From assembly GCA_017557435.1 (NCBI GenBank), contig JAFYYR010000026.1, positions 124,001 through 188,000 of the forward strand: a DNA stretch of 64,000 nucleotides, given 5' to 3'. Shown in pieces: positions 55,939-64,000 of the stretch. The position numbers and the translations under genes were made by a program. The stretch comes from Pseudobutyrivibrio sp. Its GTDB lineage: Bacteria > Bacillota > Clostridia > Lachnospirales > Lachnospiraceae. Within the stretch, counting starts at the first letter, position 1. The number at the start of each line of letters is the position of its first letter. The notes beneath the pieces are model-generated. The model was not told the DNA's origin. It searched no databases and was given only the letters and a program-made list of their open reading frames with translations.

Positions 55939-56586
55939 ATGGATAATTCAAAAAAGAGACTTAATGACATATTGCGCCAGTTGGCTGAGATAGATTATGT
56001 GCACCCAGAGGATATTCCTAATATTGATTTGTATATGGATCAGGTGCTTACATTTTTAAATCAGGAGCTTGGTACTGTCCGCGAGGTTAATGAGGACAAG
56101 GCAATGACCAAGACTATGATTAACAACTACACCAAGAATCAGATTTTACCACCACCAGAGAAAAAGAAATATTCTAGAGAGCATATGCTCAATTTGATTT
56201 TTATCTACTATTTCAAGAACTTCCTTGGACTGAAGGATATCAAGAGTATTTTGGACCCTATTAATGAAAAATACTATAGCGACAGCAAGGGCGTGGATTT
56301 CTTTGATATCTATTGCAACATGGTAGGCTATGAGCACACTGTTGCTAAGGAAGTAACAAAGGACATTATCAAGAAATATAATTTCAGCCGTCAGGTTTTT
56401 GAGGAAGAAGACGAGGAGAGCAAGGACATCTTGCAGGACTTTACATTTATCTGTCTTCTTTCATTTGATGTGTTCGTTAAAAAGATGATGATAGAGCAGT
56501 ATATTTCTGGCCGCAGAAAAGAGGAAGAGGAGCAGGCAGAGCAGACTGAGGAGTCTACTTCTGAGGACAAAGAAGAGCAGGAGTAG
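55939..56586 (+). CDS. DUF1836 domain-containing protein
   Basis: 215 residues. The first 150 residues match the DUF1836 pattern, which includes a MerR-like helix-turn-helix (NYTKNQILPPPEKKKYSREH, then LGLKDIKSIL). The last 40 residues are almost purely Glu/Gln/Lys (RRKEEEEQAEQTEESTSEDK), probably disordered. It is likely a DNA-binding protein of unknown target. Transcribed separately after the trp terminator; GAGGTGGAAA precedes the ATG. Confidence 0.83.
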   Translation: MDNSKKRLNDILRQLAEIDYVHPEDIPNIDLYMDQVLTFLNQELGTVREVNEDKAMTKTMINNYTKNQILPPPEKKKYSREHMLNLIFIYYFKNFLGLKDIKSILDPINEKYYSDSKGVDFFDIYCNMVGYEHTVAKEVTKDIIKKYNFSRQVFEEEDEESKDILQDFTFICLLSFDVFVKKMMIEQYISGRRKEEEEQAEQTEESTSEDKEEQE

Positions 56587-56594
56587 ATTAAATT

Positions 56595-56735
56595 GTTCTT
56601 CATGCAAAGCATTATAGAGGTAGCATGAGATTTAATTCTATGTTACAATAATAGAACAAATTTTCGAAAATCTGCCATGGGTTCTATGGTAGATTTGCCA
56701 TCTCCGGGGAGCCTACAGTGGAGATGGTTCAATAG
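56595..56735 (+). other. Three consecutive hairpins upstream of pcrA
   Basis: CATGC/GCATG with AT-rich flanks, then AAATCT-CCAT/ATGG-AGATTT, then CCATCTCC/GGAGATGG. The series fills most of the 174-nt gap and may be the pcrA leader or the end of the preceding transcript; T runs are poor for a terminator. Confidence 0.4.
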
Positions 56736-56760
56736 TTTTTAGTAAGGATAATAATTAGTT

Positions 56761-59097
56761 ATGGATTTAAGTATGTTAAATGATAGGCAACGAGAGGGTG
56801 TTGAGACTACTGAGGGCCCAGTTCTTATTCTGGCTGGTGCCGGTTCAGGCAAGACTAGGGTTTTGACACATCGAGTTGCTTATTTGATTGAGCAGGGAGT
56901 GATGCCATACAACATCATGGCTATCACTTTCACTAATAAAGCAGCCCGTGAGATGAGAGAGCGTATTGATAATATCGTAGGATTTGGCTCAGATGGTGTA
57001 TGGGTAGCCACATTCCATGCTTCATGCGTGCGTATTCTCCGTCGTTTCTGTGAGAATCTTGGACAGGGTTATACTAGCAATTTTACAATTTACGATACAG
57101 ACGACTGCAAGACTCTTATGAAGGACGTGTGCAAGTACCTTCAGATAGACACTAAGCAGTTTAAGGAGCGCACATTTTTAAATGTGATTTCTGATGCGAA
57201 GAATAAGCTGATAGGTCCAGAGGAATTTACTAATCGTGCTATGGGAGATTTTAATATGTCTCGCCAGGCCACAGTTTACAGAGAGTATCAGGCTAGACTT
57301 CGTCAGAATAATGCATTTGATTTTGACGATTTAATAATGAAGACAGTTGAGCTTCTTAAGCTAGATGGTGATGTGAGAGCTTACTATAATGACAAGTTCA
57401 AATACATCATGGTAGACGAGTATCAGGATACCAATGCAGCCCAGTTTGAGCTTGTGCGTTTGCTTACTGGAGCAGCTCAGAATATTTGTGTGGTTGGTGA
57501 TGATGACCAGTCCATTTACAAATTCCGTGGTGCTGATATTTACAATATTCTTAATTTTGAGGAGCATTTTCCTGGTGCTCATGTTATTAAGCTGGAGCAG
57601 AATTACCGTTCTACTGGCAATATTTTGGAGGCGGCTAATTCAGTCATTGCCAACAATGAGGGACGTAAGGAGAAGGCTCTTTGGACAGAGGCAGAATCTG
57701 GAGATAAGATTACATTCCAACAGTTTGACAGCGCCTACGAGGAGGCTAGCTATATTGCTGGCAATATCGGAAGCCTAGTTAGAAAAGGCGAGGCTGACTA
57801 TAGAGATTGTGCTGTGCTTTATCGTACCAATGCTCAGTCTCGACTTATAGAAGAGAAGATGATTTATGAGGGCATACCTTACAAGATTGTTGGCGGTGTT
57901 AACTTCTATAGCCGTAAGGAGATTAAGGACGTACTGGCATATCTTAAGACAGTTGATAATGGCAGTGATGATATTTCTGTTCAGCGTATCATCAATATTC
58001 CAAAGCGTGGAATTGGTGCTACCACAATTGCCAAGGTATCTGATTTTGCTAGAGAGCGTGGACTAAATTTCTATGAGGCGTTAGTTCACTGTGAGGAGAT
58101 TCCATCTATTGGTAAGGCTGCCACTAAGATACAGGGATTTACTAGCCTTATTGAGAAGCTTCGCAAGATTGCTACAGAGGAGTCAGTGTCTGCTCTTGTA
58201 GAGGAGATTTTGGACCAGACAGATTACGTGGCAGAGCTTAGAGCTGAGGGCACAGACGAGGCCAAGGCTCGTATTGAAAATATCGACGAGTTACTTACAA
58301 AGGCAGTAGCATACGAAAAGGATACTAGAGATGATGGTGGTGAGCCTACACTCTCTGGATTCTTAGAGGATGTTGCACTTGTTGCTGATATTGATAGCTA
58401 TGAGGAGAGCGATAACTACGTAGTGCTTATGACTCTCCACGGAGCTAAGGGACTTGAGTTCCCTAGAGTATACATGGCCGGCATGGAGGATGGATTGTTC
58501 CCAGGTCAGGGAGCTATCTTCGATGGTGGCGGAGCTGATTCAGAGCTTGAGGAAGAGAGACGTCTAGCATACGTTGGTATTACTCGTGCTCGTGAGCATC
58601 TTACTATGACAGCAGCTCGCATGAGAATGATTAGAGGAGAGACATCTTTCCACAAGATTTCTCGATTTGTTAAGGAGATTCCAGAGAGCCTTGTACAGGG
58701 CAATCTTTGGGAGCCAAAGCCAATGGATGACTACAGCAGCACTCCTATTGGCGAGTACTCTGTATATCAAAAGCCAACAGGATTTGGCAAGCCATTTGCT
58801 GCATCTACAAGCTATGGCAGCGCAGGCTCTACTGCTTCCACTGGCAAGGGTAGCTATAGCGCCAGCAGATTTTCAGTAGGTAGCTCTACTACAGCAGTTG
58901 CCAATAAAAATGGAACTAAGATAGAAAAAGCCGAGCTTGATTATGGCATTGGAGACAGAGTTTCTCATATCAAGTTCAAAGAGGGTACAGTAAAGGACAT
59001 CATCGACGAGGGCCGCGACTACGAGGTTACGGTAGAGTTCGATGGCGTGGGTGTGAAGAAGATGTTCGCATCCTTTGCGAAGTTAAAAAAGATTTAA
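56761..59097 (+). CDS. pcrA: ATP-dependent DNA helicase PcrA (UvrD/Rep family)
   Basis: 778-residue superfamily 1A helicase that unwinds 3'-5' in repair and plasmid replication. Motif I is LAGAGSGKTRVLTHR (about residue 25), motif II VDEYQDTNAAQF, motif III VVGDDDQSIYKFRGAD, motif IV LEQNYRSTGNI, motif V VLMTLHGAKGLEFPRVY, and motif VI YVGITRAREHL. The C-terminal 110 residues are Ser/Thr/Gly-rich linker followed by a Tudor-like end (DYGIGDRVSHIKFKEGTV) that in PcrA contacts RNA polymerase. Complete and typical. Confidence 0.96.
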   Translation: MDLSMLNDRQREGVETTEGPVLILAGAGSGKTRVLTHRVAYLIEQGVMPYNIMAITFTNKAAREMRERIDNIVGFGSDGVWVATFHASCVRILRRFCENLGQGYTSNFTIYDTDDCKTLMKDVCKYLQIDTKQFKERTFLNVISDAKNKLIGPEEFTNRAMGDFNMSRQATVYREYQARLRQNNAFDFDDLIMKTVELLKLDGDVRAYYNDKFKYIMVDEYQDTNAAQFELVRLLTGAAQNICVVGDDDQSIYKFRGADIYNILNFEEHFPGAHVIKLEQNYRSTGNILEAANSVIANNEGRKEKALWTEAESGDKITFQQFDSAYEEASYIAGNIGSLVRKGEADYRDCAVLYRTNAQSRLIEEKMIYEGIPYKIVGGVNFYSRKEIKDVLAYLKTVDNGSDDISVQRIINIPKRGIGATTIAKVSDFARERGLNFYEALVHCEEIPSIGKAATKIQGFTSLIEKLRKIATEESVSALVEEILDQTDYVAELRAEGTDEAKARIENIDELLTKAVAYEKDTRDDGGEPTLSGFLEDVALVADIDSYEESDNYVVLMTLHGAKGLEFPRVYMAGMEDGLFPGQGAIFDGGGADSELEEERRLAYVGITRAREHLTMTAARMRMIRGETSFHKISRFVKEIPESLVQGNLWEPKPMDDYSSTPIGEYSVYQKPTGFGKPFAASTSYGSAGSTASTGKGSYSASRFSVGSSTTAVANKNGTKIEKAELDYGIGDRVSHIKFKEGTVKDIIDEGRDYEVTVEFDGVGVKKMFASFAKLKKI

Positions 59098-59163
59098 AAA
59101 AGTTAGCTAAATTGGCTTGCGGGAGCGTAATAATTAGTAGTAGTTAATATATGTGAGGTATAT

Positions 59164-60831
59164 ATGAAGCGTGGAGATATAGTTCAGGGAAAAGTAGTTA
59201 AGGTTTCTTTTCCTAACAAGGGAATAATAGAGACAGCCGAGGGAGACCGCCTTAGAGTTAAGGGGGTACTTCCTGGTCAGACTGTTTCTGTTAGAGTGAA
59301 GAAATCTTCCAAGGAAAAGGCTCAGGGCAATTTGCTTTCATTAGATGTTCCTTCTCCATTGGAGTTGGATGTGCCAGCCTGTGTTCATTTTGGTAAATGT
59401 GGTGGCTGCACATACCAGTCTCTTTCCTATGAGAACCAGCTTAAAATAAAAGAGGACATGATACATGATCTCATGGTTCCTGTGATTGGTGAGGATGTTT
59501 GGAATGATACATACGAGGGTATCAAGGCCAGCCCAAATCAATTTGAATACAGAAACAAAATGGAATTTTCATTTGGAGATGAGGTCAAGGATGGACCTCT
59601 TACTCTTGGCATGCATAAAAAGGGCAGCTTCTATGATGTTGTGACAGTTGACGGTTGCCAGATTATCGACTCTGATATGAGACAGGTTCTCACCATCACT
59701 TTAGATTATTTTGCTAGATCTAATCAGCCATACTATCGCAAGAATACCCATGAGGGATATTTGCGTCATCTTTTAGTTAGAAAAGCAGCTAAGACAGGCG
59801 AGATTCTTGTTGACTTGGTTACTAGCACTCAGATTTCATCCCTGTATGAGATTGCACTTTTAGAGGGATGGAAGCAGGAGCTTTTAGCTGCAACATGGAC
59901 AGGTGCCATTGCTGGTATTCTTCATACTAAAAATGATAGAGAAGCAGATGTTGTTGCCGATGAAGGAACAGAGATTTTATATGGTCACACCTCTTTCAAG
60001 GAGGAGATTCTTGGACTTTCATTTACAATTACGCCTTTTTCATTTTTCCAGACCAATTCACTTGGCGCAGAGGTTCTCTATAGCACAGCCAGAGATTTCA
60101 TTGCAACAGGTGCAGATGGAGCAGAAGTATACGACCTCTATTCTGGCACAGGTACTATTGCGCAGGTTATTGCACCTGCAGCTAAGCACGTAACAGGTGT
60201 TGAGATAATTGCAGAGGCAGTAGAGGCTGCCAAGGAAAATGCCAAGCTTAACAACCTTGATAACTGCGATTTCATAGCAGGAGACGTACTCAAGGTTCTC
60301 GATGATATTACAGAAAAGCCAGATTACATTATCCTGGACCCACCACGAGATGGAATTCATCCAAAGGCCCTTGATAAGATTATCGACTACGGGGTTGATT
60401 CCCTAGTATACATCTCATGCAAGCCAACAAGCCTTGCTCGCGACCTTGAAGTATTCCTTGCTCGTGGCTACAAGGTAACTCGCCTTGCATGTGTTGACAT
60501 GTTCCCAGGCACTTACCATGTAGAGACGTGCGCACTCTTGTCCAAACTAGCTGGTGCAGAAAACCACGTAGAATTCAGCGTTTCTGGCGATGAGTTAGAG
60601 GTTACAACAGCAGAAAGTAAAGCGACATATCAACAGATAAAAGATTGGGTTCAAAAAGAGTGTGGATTAAACGTCACTTCTTTAAATATTGCCCAAGTAA
60701 AGCGTGCAAATGGCATAATTGAAAGGGAATGTTATAATGAACCTAAATCTGAGGATAGTAGACAGCCTGGCTGCCCAGAAGAGAAGTGGAAAGCTATTGA
60801 AGAGGCTTTGAGGTATTTTCAGATGATATAA
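59164..60831 (+). CDS. rlmD: 23S rRNA (uracil-C5)-methyltransferase RlmD-like
   Basis: 555 residues. An N-terminal TRAM domain (GDIVQGKVVKVSFPNKGI) is followed by a four-cysteine iron-sulfur region (PACVHFGKCGGCTYQSL), an SAM-binding domain (YDLYSGTGTIAQVIAP, ILDPPRDGIHPKAL) and the catalytic Cys in YISCKPTSLARDL. The conserved end VDMFPGTYHVETCALL lies at about residue 460, after which there is a 90-residue extension beginning near ENHVEFSVSG that ordinary RlmD lacks. It is classed in the TrmA/RlmCD group; the exact uridine methylated cannot be told from sequence. Confidence 0.91.
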   Translation: MKRGDIVQGKVVKVSFPNKGIIETAEGDRLRVKGVLPGQTVSVRVKKSSKEKAQGNLLSLDVPSPLELDVPACVHFGKCGGCTYQSLSYENQLKIKEDMIHDLMVPVIGEDVWNDTYEGIKASPNQFEYRNKMEFSFGDEVKDGPLTLGMHKKGSFYDVVTVDGCQIIDSDMRQVLTITLDYFARSNQPYYRKNTHEGYLRHLLVRKAAKTGEILVDLVTSTQISSLYEIALLEGWKQELLAATWTGAIAGILHTKNDREADVVADEGTEILYGHTSFKEEILGLSFTITPFSFFQTNSLGAEVLYSTARDFIATGADGAEVYDLYSGTGTIAQVIAPAAKHVTGVEIIAEAVEAAKENAKLNNLDNCDFIAGDVLKVLDDITEKPDYIILDPPRDGIHPKALDKIIDYGVDSLVYISCKPTSLARDLEVFLARGYKVTRLACVDMFPGTYHVETCALLSKLAGAENHVEFSVSGDELEVTTAESKATYQQIKDWVQKECGLNVTSLNIAQVKRANGIIERECYNEPKSEDSRQPGCPEEKWKAIEEALRYFQMI

Positions 60832-60836
60832 TAAAA

Positions 60837-60874
60837 AAGAAGCTAGTAACAATTGAGTTATTAGCTTCTTTTTA
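60837..60874. terminator. Bidirectional terminator between rlmD and the XRE gene
   Basis: AAGAAGCTAGTAA pairs with TTATTAGCTTCTT, with A-rich sequence on the left and T-rich on the right, so it can serve both converging genes. Confidence 0.88.
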
Positions 60875-61195
60875 CAATTTTAAGCAATCATCAATGATTG
60901 ATTCTATAATTCTTAATTGAGAAGGACTTAGTTTTCTCATTTTATCAGATAGTAAAAGTAAATCTTTATCAACTATATCTCCGGTTAATAAGTAATCAGT
61001 GCTTACTCCAAGTGCGATAGATATTTTAAGTAGATTTTCTGGTCGCATAGCACGTTTTCCACTCTCTGCATATGAAACAAATTGTGTTGTAACACTACTT
61101 TTTTCAGCGAGAGCTTCTTGTGTATAACCTAGTTTTCGCCTTCGTTGCTCTATTCTATTTCCAATATCTCTTAAAAAGCTTTCTTGTTCTGTCAA
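60872..61195 (-). CDS. XRE family transcriptional regulator
   Basis: 107 residues if started at TTG 61195, which has AGAAAGG 10 nt upstream. A longer form from TTG 61231 would add 12 residues but overlaps a repressor half-site. The N-terminal 65 residues are an XRE helix-turn-helix (KLGYTQEALAEKSSVTTQFV, then SYAESGKRAMRPENLLKIS), followed by a 40-residue tail. It is divergent from the 61375 gene across a region with palindromic sites that it probably binds. It resembles small phage or element regulators, but no phage genes are present. Confidence 0.85.
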   Translation of the reverse strand: MTEQESFLRDIGNRIEQRRRKLGYTQEALAEKSSVTTQFVSYAESGKRAMRPENLLKISIALGVSTDYLLTGDIVDKDLLLLSDKMRKLSPSQLRIIESIIDDCLKL

Positions 61196-61227
61196 GTGTG
61201 TAAATCCTTTCTTTTTGTTAAATTTTA

Positions 61228-61278
61228 TCAACAGAATTGTGAAATTTTAATGGCGTACTGTTGAAAAATATCAACAGT
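61228..61278. promoter_or_regulatory. Operator sites of the XRE regulator
   Basis: A perfect inverted repeat ACTGTTGA (61257) / TCAACAGT (61271) with a 6-nt spacer, plus an extra half-site TCAACAG at 61228. All lie between the divergent XRE and hypothetical genes, which points to autoregulation. Confidence 0.68.
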
Positions 61279-61280
61279 TA

Positions 61281-61309
61281 TTGAAGCGGCTCTCGCCATA
61301 ATGTAAGAT
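61281..61309 (+). promoter_or_regulatory. Promoter of the terminal accessory block
   Basis: TTGAAG (61281) and TAAGAT (61304) are 17 nt apart. The -35 box begins 2 nt after the palindrome, so a bound XRE protein would block it. Confidence 0.5.
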
Positions 61310-61374
61310 TAAAGATACAGACAATATATAGATTTAATTCAAATAATCAGAATATAGAGAAGGGAGAAATAATG

Positions 61375-61701
61375 ATGCAATTCCACGAAAATGAGATAGT
61401 AAGGAAAAATGATAAAGGTGTAGTCAGTTATTATTTGATAACTAATGTTAATAGTAGCAATTACCATGGGATTAGAGGAAGAATTTTACGTGATAGTGAA
61501 GTTGAATTTTTAAGCTATCCTTATAAAACCGTTTTTCAACCGGATGAATCATGTAGAGAATTGTTAAAGCAATTTTTTTGCATCAAAAAGTATGTTATAA
61601 CACCAATTTCGGAAGACAATCTTGAAATTGTAGGTAAGGTTGAAACTGAGAATATCCATAAAGACATAAATGAAGCTTTTGAAAAGCTTAAGGATGATTG
61701 A
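61375..61701 (+). CDS. Hypothetical protein
   Basis: 108 residues, or 109 if the preceding ATG at 61372 is used; AGGGAG (61361) is better spaced for 61375. It begins MQFHENEIVRKNDKGVV and reads as a small beta-rich soluble protein with a charged helical end (IHKDINEAFEKLKDD). There is no signal, membrane helix or recognised domain. It is the first gene behind the presumed XRE-controlled promoter. I do not recognise the family. Confidence 0.6.
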   Translation: MQFHENEIVRKNDKGVVSYYLITNVNSSNYHGIRGRILRDSEVEFLSYPYKTVFQPDESCRELLKQFFCIKKYVITPISEDNLEIVGKVETENIHKDINEAFEKLKDD

Positions 61702-61792
61702 AAGTAGAAAGTATTATTCTATAAAGGTTTTACATGACCGTATTTTGTGCTAACTATATATGATATTCATTGTTGGAAGGAGGCGTAATTAT

Positions 61793-62536
61793 ATGATACT
61801 AAAAATCATAGGTATTATTGTTATTATTTTTATCGTATTGGCAATAATCGGAGCCATTATGGAAAAAGTAGAAGAAAAGAAAGAGGCTAAAGAAGAAGCT
61901 GAGTGGGAAGCATACATAAAGACTCCTGAAGGCCAAGCTGAAATGAAGAGAATTGAGGAAGAAAAAGAGAAAAGGGCAGAAGAAGAAAGAAAAAAACAGG
62001 AAGATGCAAAAAAAAGAAGAGAAGATTATATACGTTCAATTGATGAAGATTGGATTAACTGTATACCTTTACTTAACCATAATAGTGATATGAGCATTGA
62101 AGAATGTAGAGATTGTGTTTATGATGCAGAAAAATTAGTTAGGTTATATCTTGAAAACATAATTGCATATAAGAATAAGTTCAAAAAAAATGAAGGCGGA
62201 ATGATAATAAAAGATACACTTACAAAGATTGATTATGACCCTGAAAAAAATGCTATTGTATTGATTTTTGGTGATGGGAAAATAGTTAATAATCAGAATC
62301 AGTCTGTTTATAGAGAAATATCTGTAGGTATGGCTATTGATGAAAGAATGAATTTTACTCCGGAATCATATAGTAACTTGAAATTGGGTGAAGAATTAGT
62401 TGTAGTTGCAGATTATTATGATGCTGATCATAATGGATTCTATTTTACACAAGGAGTGCTTCTAGTAAGTAATGGCAAATTTTTTGAGCCAACGAGAGAA
62501 TTGGTCATTAAACTGTATGACAAGCTGAAAGCCTAG
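61793..62536 (+). CDS. Membrane-anchored coiled-coil protein of unknown function
   Basis: 247 residues. One N-terminal membrane helix (LKIIGIIVIIFIVLAIIGAI) is followed by about 55 very charged residues rich in Lys and Glu, predicted coiled coil, and a 150-residue globular domain with hydrophobic beta patterns (AIVLIFGDGKIV, ELVVVADYYDADHNGFYFTQ). ATG 61793 is chosen because AAGGAGG (61777) precedes it; an upstream in-frame ATG lacks a site. No known domain was recognised. Confidence 0.65.
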   Translation: MILKIIGIIVIIFIVLAIIGAIMEKVEEKKEAKEEAEWEAYIKTPEGQAEMKRIEEEKEKRAEEERKKQEDAKKRREDYIRSIDEDWINCIPLLNHNSDMSIEECRDCVYDAEKLVRLYLENIIAYKNKFKKNEGGMIIKDTLTKIDYDPEKNAIVLIFGDGKIVNNQNQSVYREISVGMAIDERMNFTPESYSNLKLGEELVVVADYYDADHNGFYFTQGVLLVSNGKFFEPTRELVIKLYDKLKA

Positions 62537-62577
62537 TAGTAGGCTCATAGCTTCATTGATTTAAAAAGGATGTAGAA

Positions 62578-63867
62578 ATGTTATACGGTCTGATTATCTT
62601 TTATACCATTCTAGTATGGGTAATATATCATTCTATATTTATAGTTATATATCGTAATGTCGGACGCGGAATTATTAAAGAATTAACCACATCACTTTTA
62701 TTTGCGGTAATTTTGACAGCAGTGACGGTGACCTACTGGAAAGCTTTAATAATTATAATAGCAGTGGTTGGAATGATTTTTATTATTAAAGCTCCTGGTA
62801 AAACAAAAATCGTAGTTTTACTAGTAACAGGAGCTTTGGTAGCATGTGTATATTGGGCTGGTCAAGAATATCTTGAACAGTATGCTTCTAAAAACACAGA
62901 AGAAAAAAAAGAGCTCACTGATGAAGAATTTGTAAGTGCTGTCGAGGAATTAGAAAAATACTTTATTGTATGTAACTCGAATTCTTCATCAGAGGGATTT
63001 GTATGCCAAGATTCAACATATGTATCACATGATAATGGTATTACTTGGATTAATATGGAATATTATCCAAATGAATGGAATCCATATAGGATTGACATAG
63101 ATGCATTTTTTACGACTGATGGTTCTCTTGATACAAGAAGATTGTATCAATCATTTTATAGTGAAGATAGTCTTTTTCCGGCATATTTTATGGCACCTGA
63201 GGATGAAACTTTTAACGAAGAGTATTACTTGCTAGTAAATGGAGATGGAACTGTCACGATAGAGTATAAGGAAGATGACATTAATATCTCTGGTAAATAT
63301 AGTTTGGCTACAGCAGAAGATGTTAAAGAATATAATGCCTTACGTCAAAGTTTAATAGATGAATTAACAGCCCAACAGGAGGAAGAAGCTGCCAAAATTC
63401 ATCATCATGAGTATTGTTATAAATATAATGGCGATAATACACACACTGTATATTGCGCAGATGATAGTTGTGATTATAGCGAAGTTCAGGATTGTAGTTT
63501 TATCAATGGAATTTGCCAATACTGTGGTTATACATATCATTTAAGAGATGTGAAAATGCAAGAAGGCGATTACTACTCTCCGTACAGTGAAGAAAGGAAA
63601 GTAAGTCTTTGGTATGATGATAATGATCAGCTTCATCTATCTTATAAAGATGAAAATACAGACGATGATGTAGTCTTAAAATACAATGAAATGTCTTATG
63701 GAATGTATATAGGTGATACTGCAGATGGAACGCATTATTCGTTAGAGGCTGGTTACTATGGTACATATAGTGATTCTAATCCAGATGATATTTATGTAGT
63801 AAGACAAACTGAATTAGGACGGGAAGATTACACATTATATTTAATAGAAGCCGAAAAGGAGGATTGA
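62578..63867 (+). CDS. Multi-helix membrane protein with Cys/His-rich extracytoplasmic domain
   Basis: 429 residues. Three or four membrane helices fill the first 105 residues (LIIFYTILVWVIYHSIFIVI, LLFAVILTAVTVTYW, KALIIIIAVVGMIFII, IVVLLVTGALVACVYW). The long C-terminal part is acidic and probably extracytoplasmic. Around residues 275-322 lies a motif with HHHEYCYKYNGDNTHTVYC, DDSCDYSEVQDC and CQYCGY, a His/Cys pattern seen in several Firmicutes surface proteins and possibly metal-binding. An acidic Tyr-rich end follows. Role unknown; it starts 41 nt after the previous gene and is 5 nt before the next. Confidence 0.65.
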   Translation: MLYGLIIFYTILVWVIYHSIFIVIYRNVGRGIIKELTTSLLFAVILTAVTVTYWKALIIIIAVVGMIFIIKAPGKTKIVVLLVTGALVACVYWAGQEYLEQYASKNTEEKKELTDEEFVSAVEELEKYFIVCNSNSSSEGFVCQDSTYVSHDNGITWINMEYYPNEWNPYRIDIDAFFTTDGSLDTRRLYQSFYSEDSLFPAYFMAPEDETFNEEYYLLVNGDGTVTIEYKEDDINISGKYSLATAEDVKEYNALRQSLIDELTAQQEEEAAKIHHHEYCYKYNGDNTHTVYCADDSCDYSEVQDCSFINGICQYCGYTYHLRDVKMQEGDYYSPYSEERKVSLWYDDNDQLHLSYKDENTDDDVVLKYNEMSYGMYIGDTADGTHYSLEAGYYGTYSDSNPDDIYVVRQTELGREDYTLYLIEAEKED

Positions 63868-63872
63868 CTATT

Positions 63873-64000
63873 ATGAAACGAATTTTATTAGCTCTTCTCA
63901 CATTAGTTTTTGTTGTTAGTGTAATTGGCTGTGGAAATAAATCAAGCGACTCCGGTGAAACTAAAAGTGTTACTTTGACATTTGATTATGAAAAACAAAG
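63873..64000 (+). CDS. Putative lipoprotein (3' truncated)
   Basis: Starts at ATG 63873 behind AAAAGGAGG and runs off the right edge; 42 codons are visible. It has a lipoprotein signal (ILLALLTLVFVVSVIGCGN) with the lipobox Cys at about residue 20, then a Ser-rich linker. The mature domain is outside the window, so nothing can be said of function. It probably belongs to the same unit as the three preceding genes. Confidence 0.72.
   Translation, partial: MKRILLALLTLVFVVSVIGCGNKSSDSGETKSVTLTFDYEKQ

Overview
The window looks like chromosomal DNA of a low-to-mid GC Clostridia, most likely a Lachnospiraceae of the Butyrivibrio/Pseudobutyrivibrio type. The reasons are an adjacent ACT-domain and UPF0210/PFL gene pair, DUF4317, DUF1836 and YerC genes, a tryptophan T-box, strong purine-rich ribosome binding sites, and YesM/YesN-like sensors beside a ChvE/MmsA/MmsB-type sugar importer. 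The genus assignment is inference. No tRNA, rRNA, CRISPR array, transposase or phage gene was seen.

Layout: 1-9.7 kb is housekeeping (5'-truncated M24 aminopeptidase, polA, coaE, an unusually long FtsA-like ATPase, a YycJ-type metallo-hydrolase, ACT-domain protein, PFL protein). 9.8-16.7 kb holds an HD-GYP membrane protein, a giant propeller hybrid histidine kinase and an S66 carboxypeptidase. 16.8-24 kb has a DUF4190 protein, ileS, glgP and a CPBP protease. 24-29 kb has an EF-hand-like protein, a TetR/ApbE/FMN-binding flavinylation cluster behind a perfect 19-bp operator, and an XRE membrane regulator. 28.9-40.3 kb is a complete sugar sensing and uptake locus: anchored binding protein, LytS-type kinase, AraC-type response regulator, two binding lipoproteins, an ATPase and two paralogous permeases. 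40.5-44.3 kb has a degenerate amidase, DUF4317 and a chemoreceptor. 44.3-47.4 kb is the asparagine operon (asnS-asnA). Then come yerC, a potassium channel with a 51-residue membrane protein, the trp operon (T-box, trpD-C-FB-A-E-G), DUF1836, pcrA, rlmD, and a final accessory block led by a divergent XRE regulator with a palindromic operator.

The most notable signals are non-coding. (1) A classical transcription attenuator precedes asnS: a consensus promoter, a 24-codon leader peptide with 11 Asn codons, and mutually exclusive 1:2, 2:3 and 3:4 pairings. (2) A family of three gap-free 78-nt hairpin elements (1430, 7865 and 20479) shows compensatory base changes in several helices. (3) A roughly 645-695 bp imperfect inverted repeat lies between two sugar-binding protein genes, with a branched apex, and its left arm contains the stop codon of the upstream gene. 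(4) Two tandem 90-bp repeats separate the attenuator from asnS, and another structured spacer lies between asnS and asnA.

Gene logic: amino-acid supply is controlled by charged-tRNA sensing in two different ways, ribosome stalling for Asn and a T-box for Trp. The sugar locus pairs sensory and transport binding proteins. The flavinylation cluster probably carries its own repressor.
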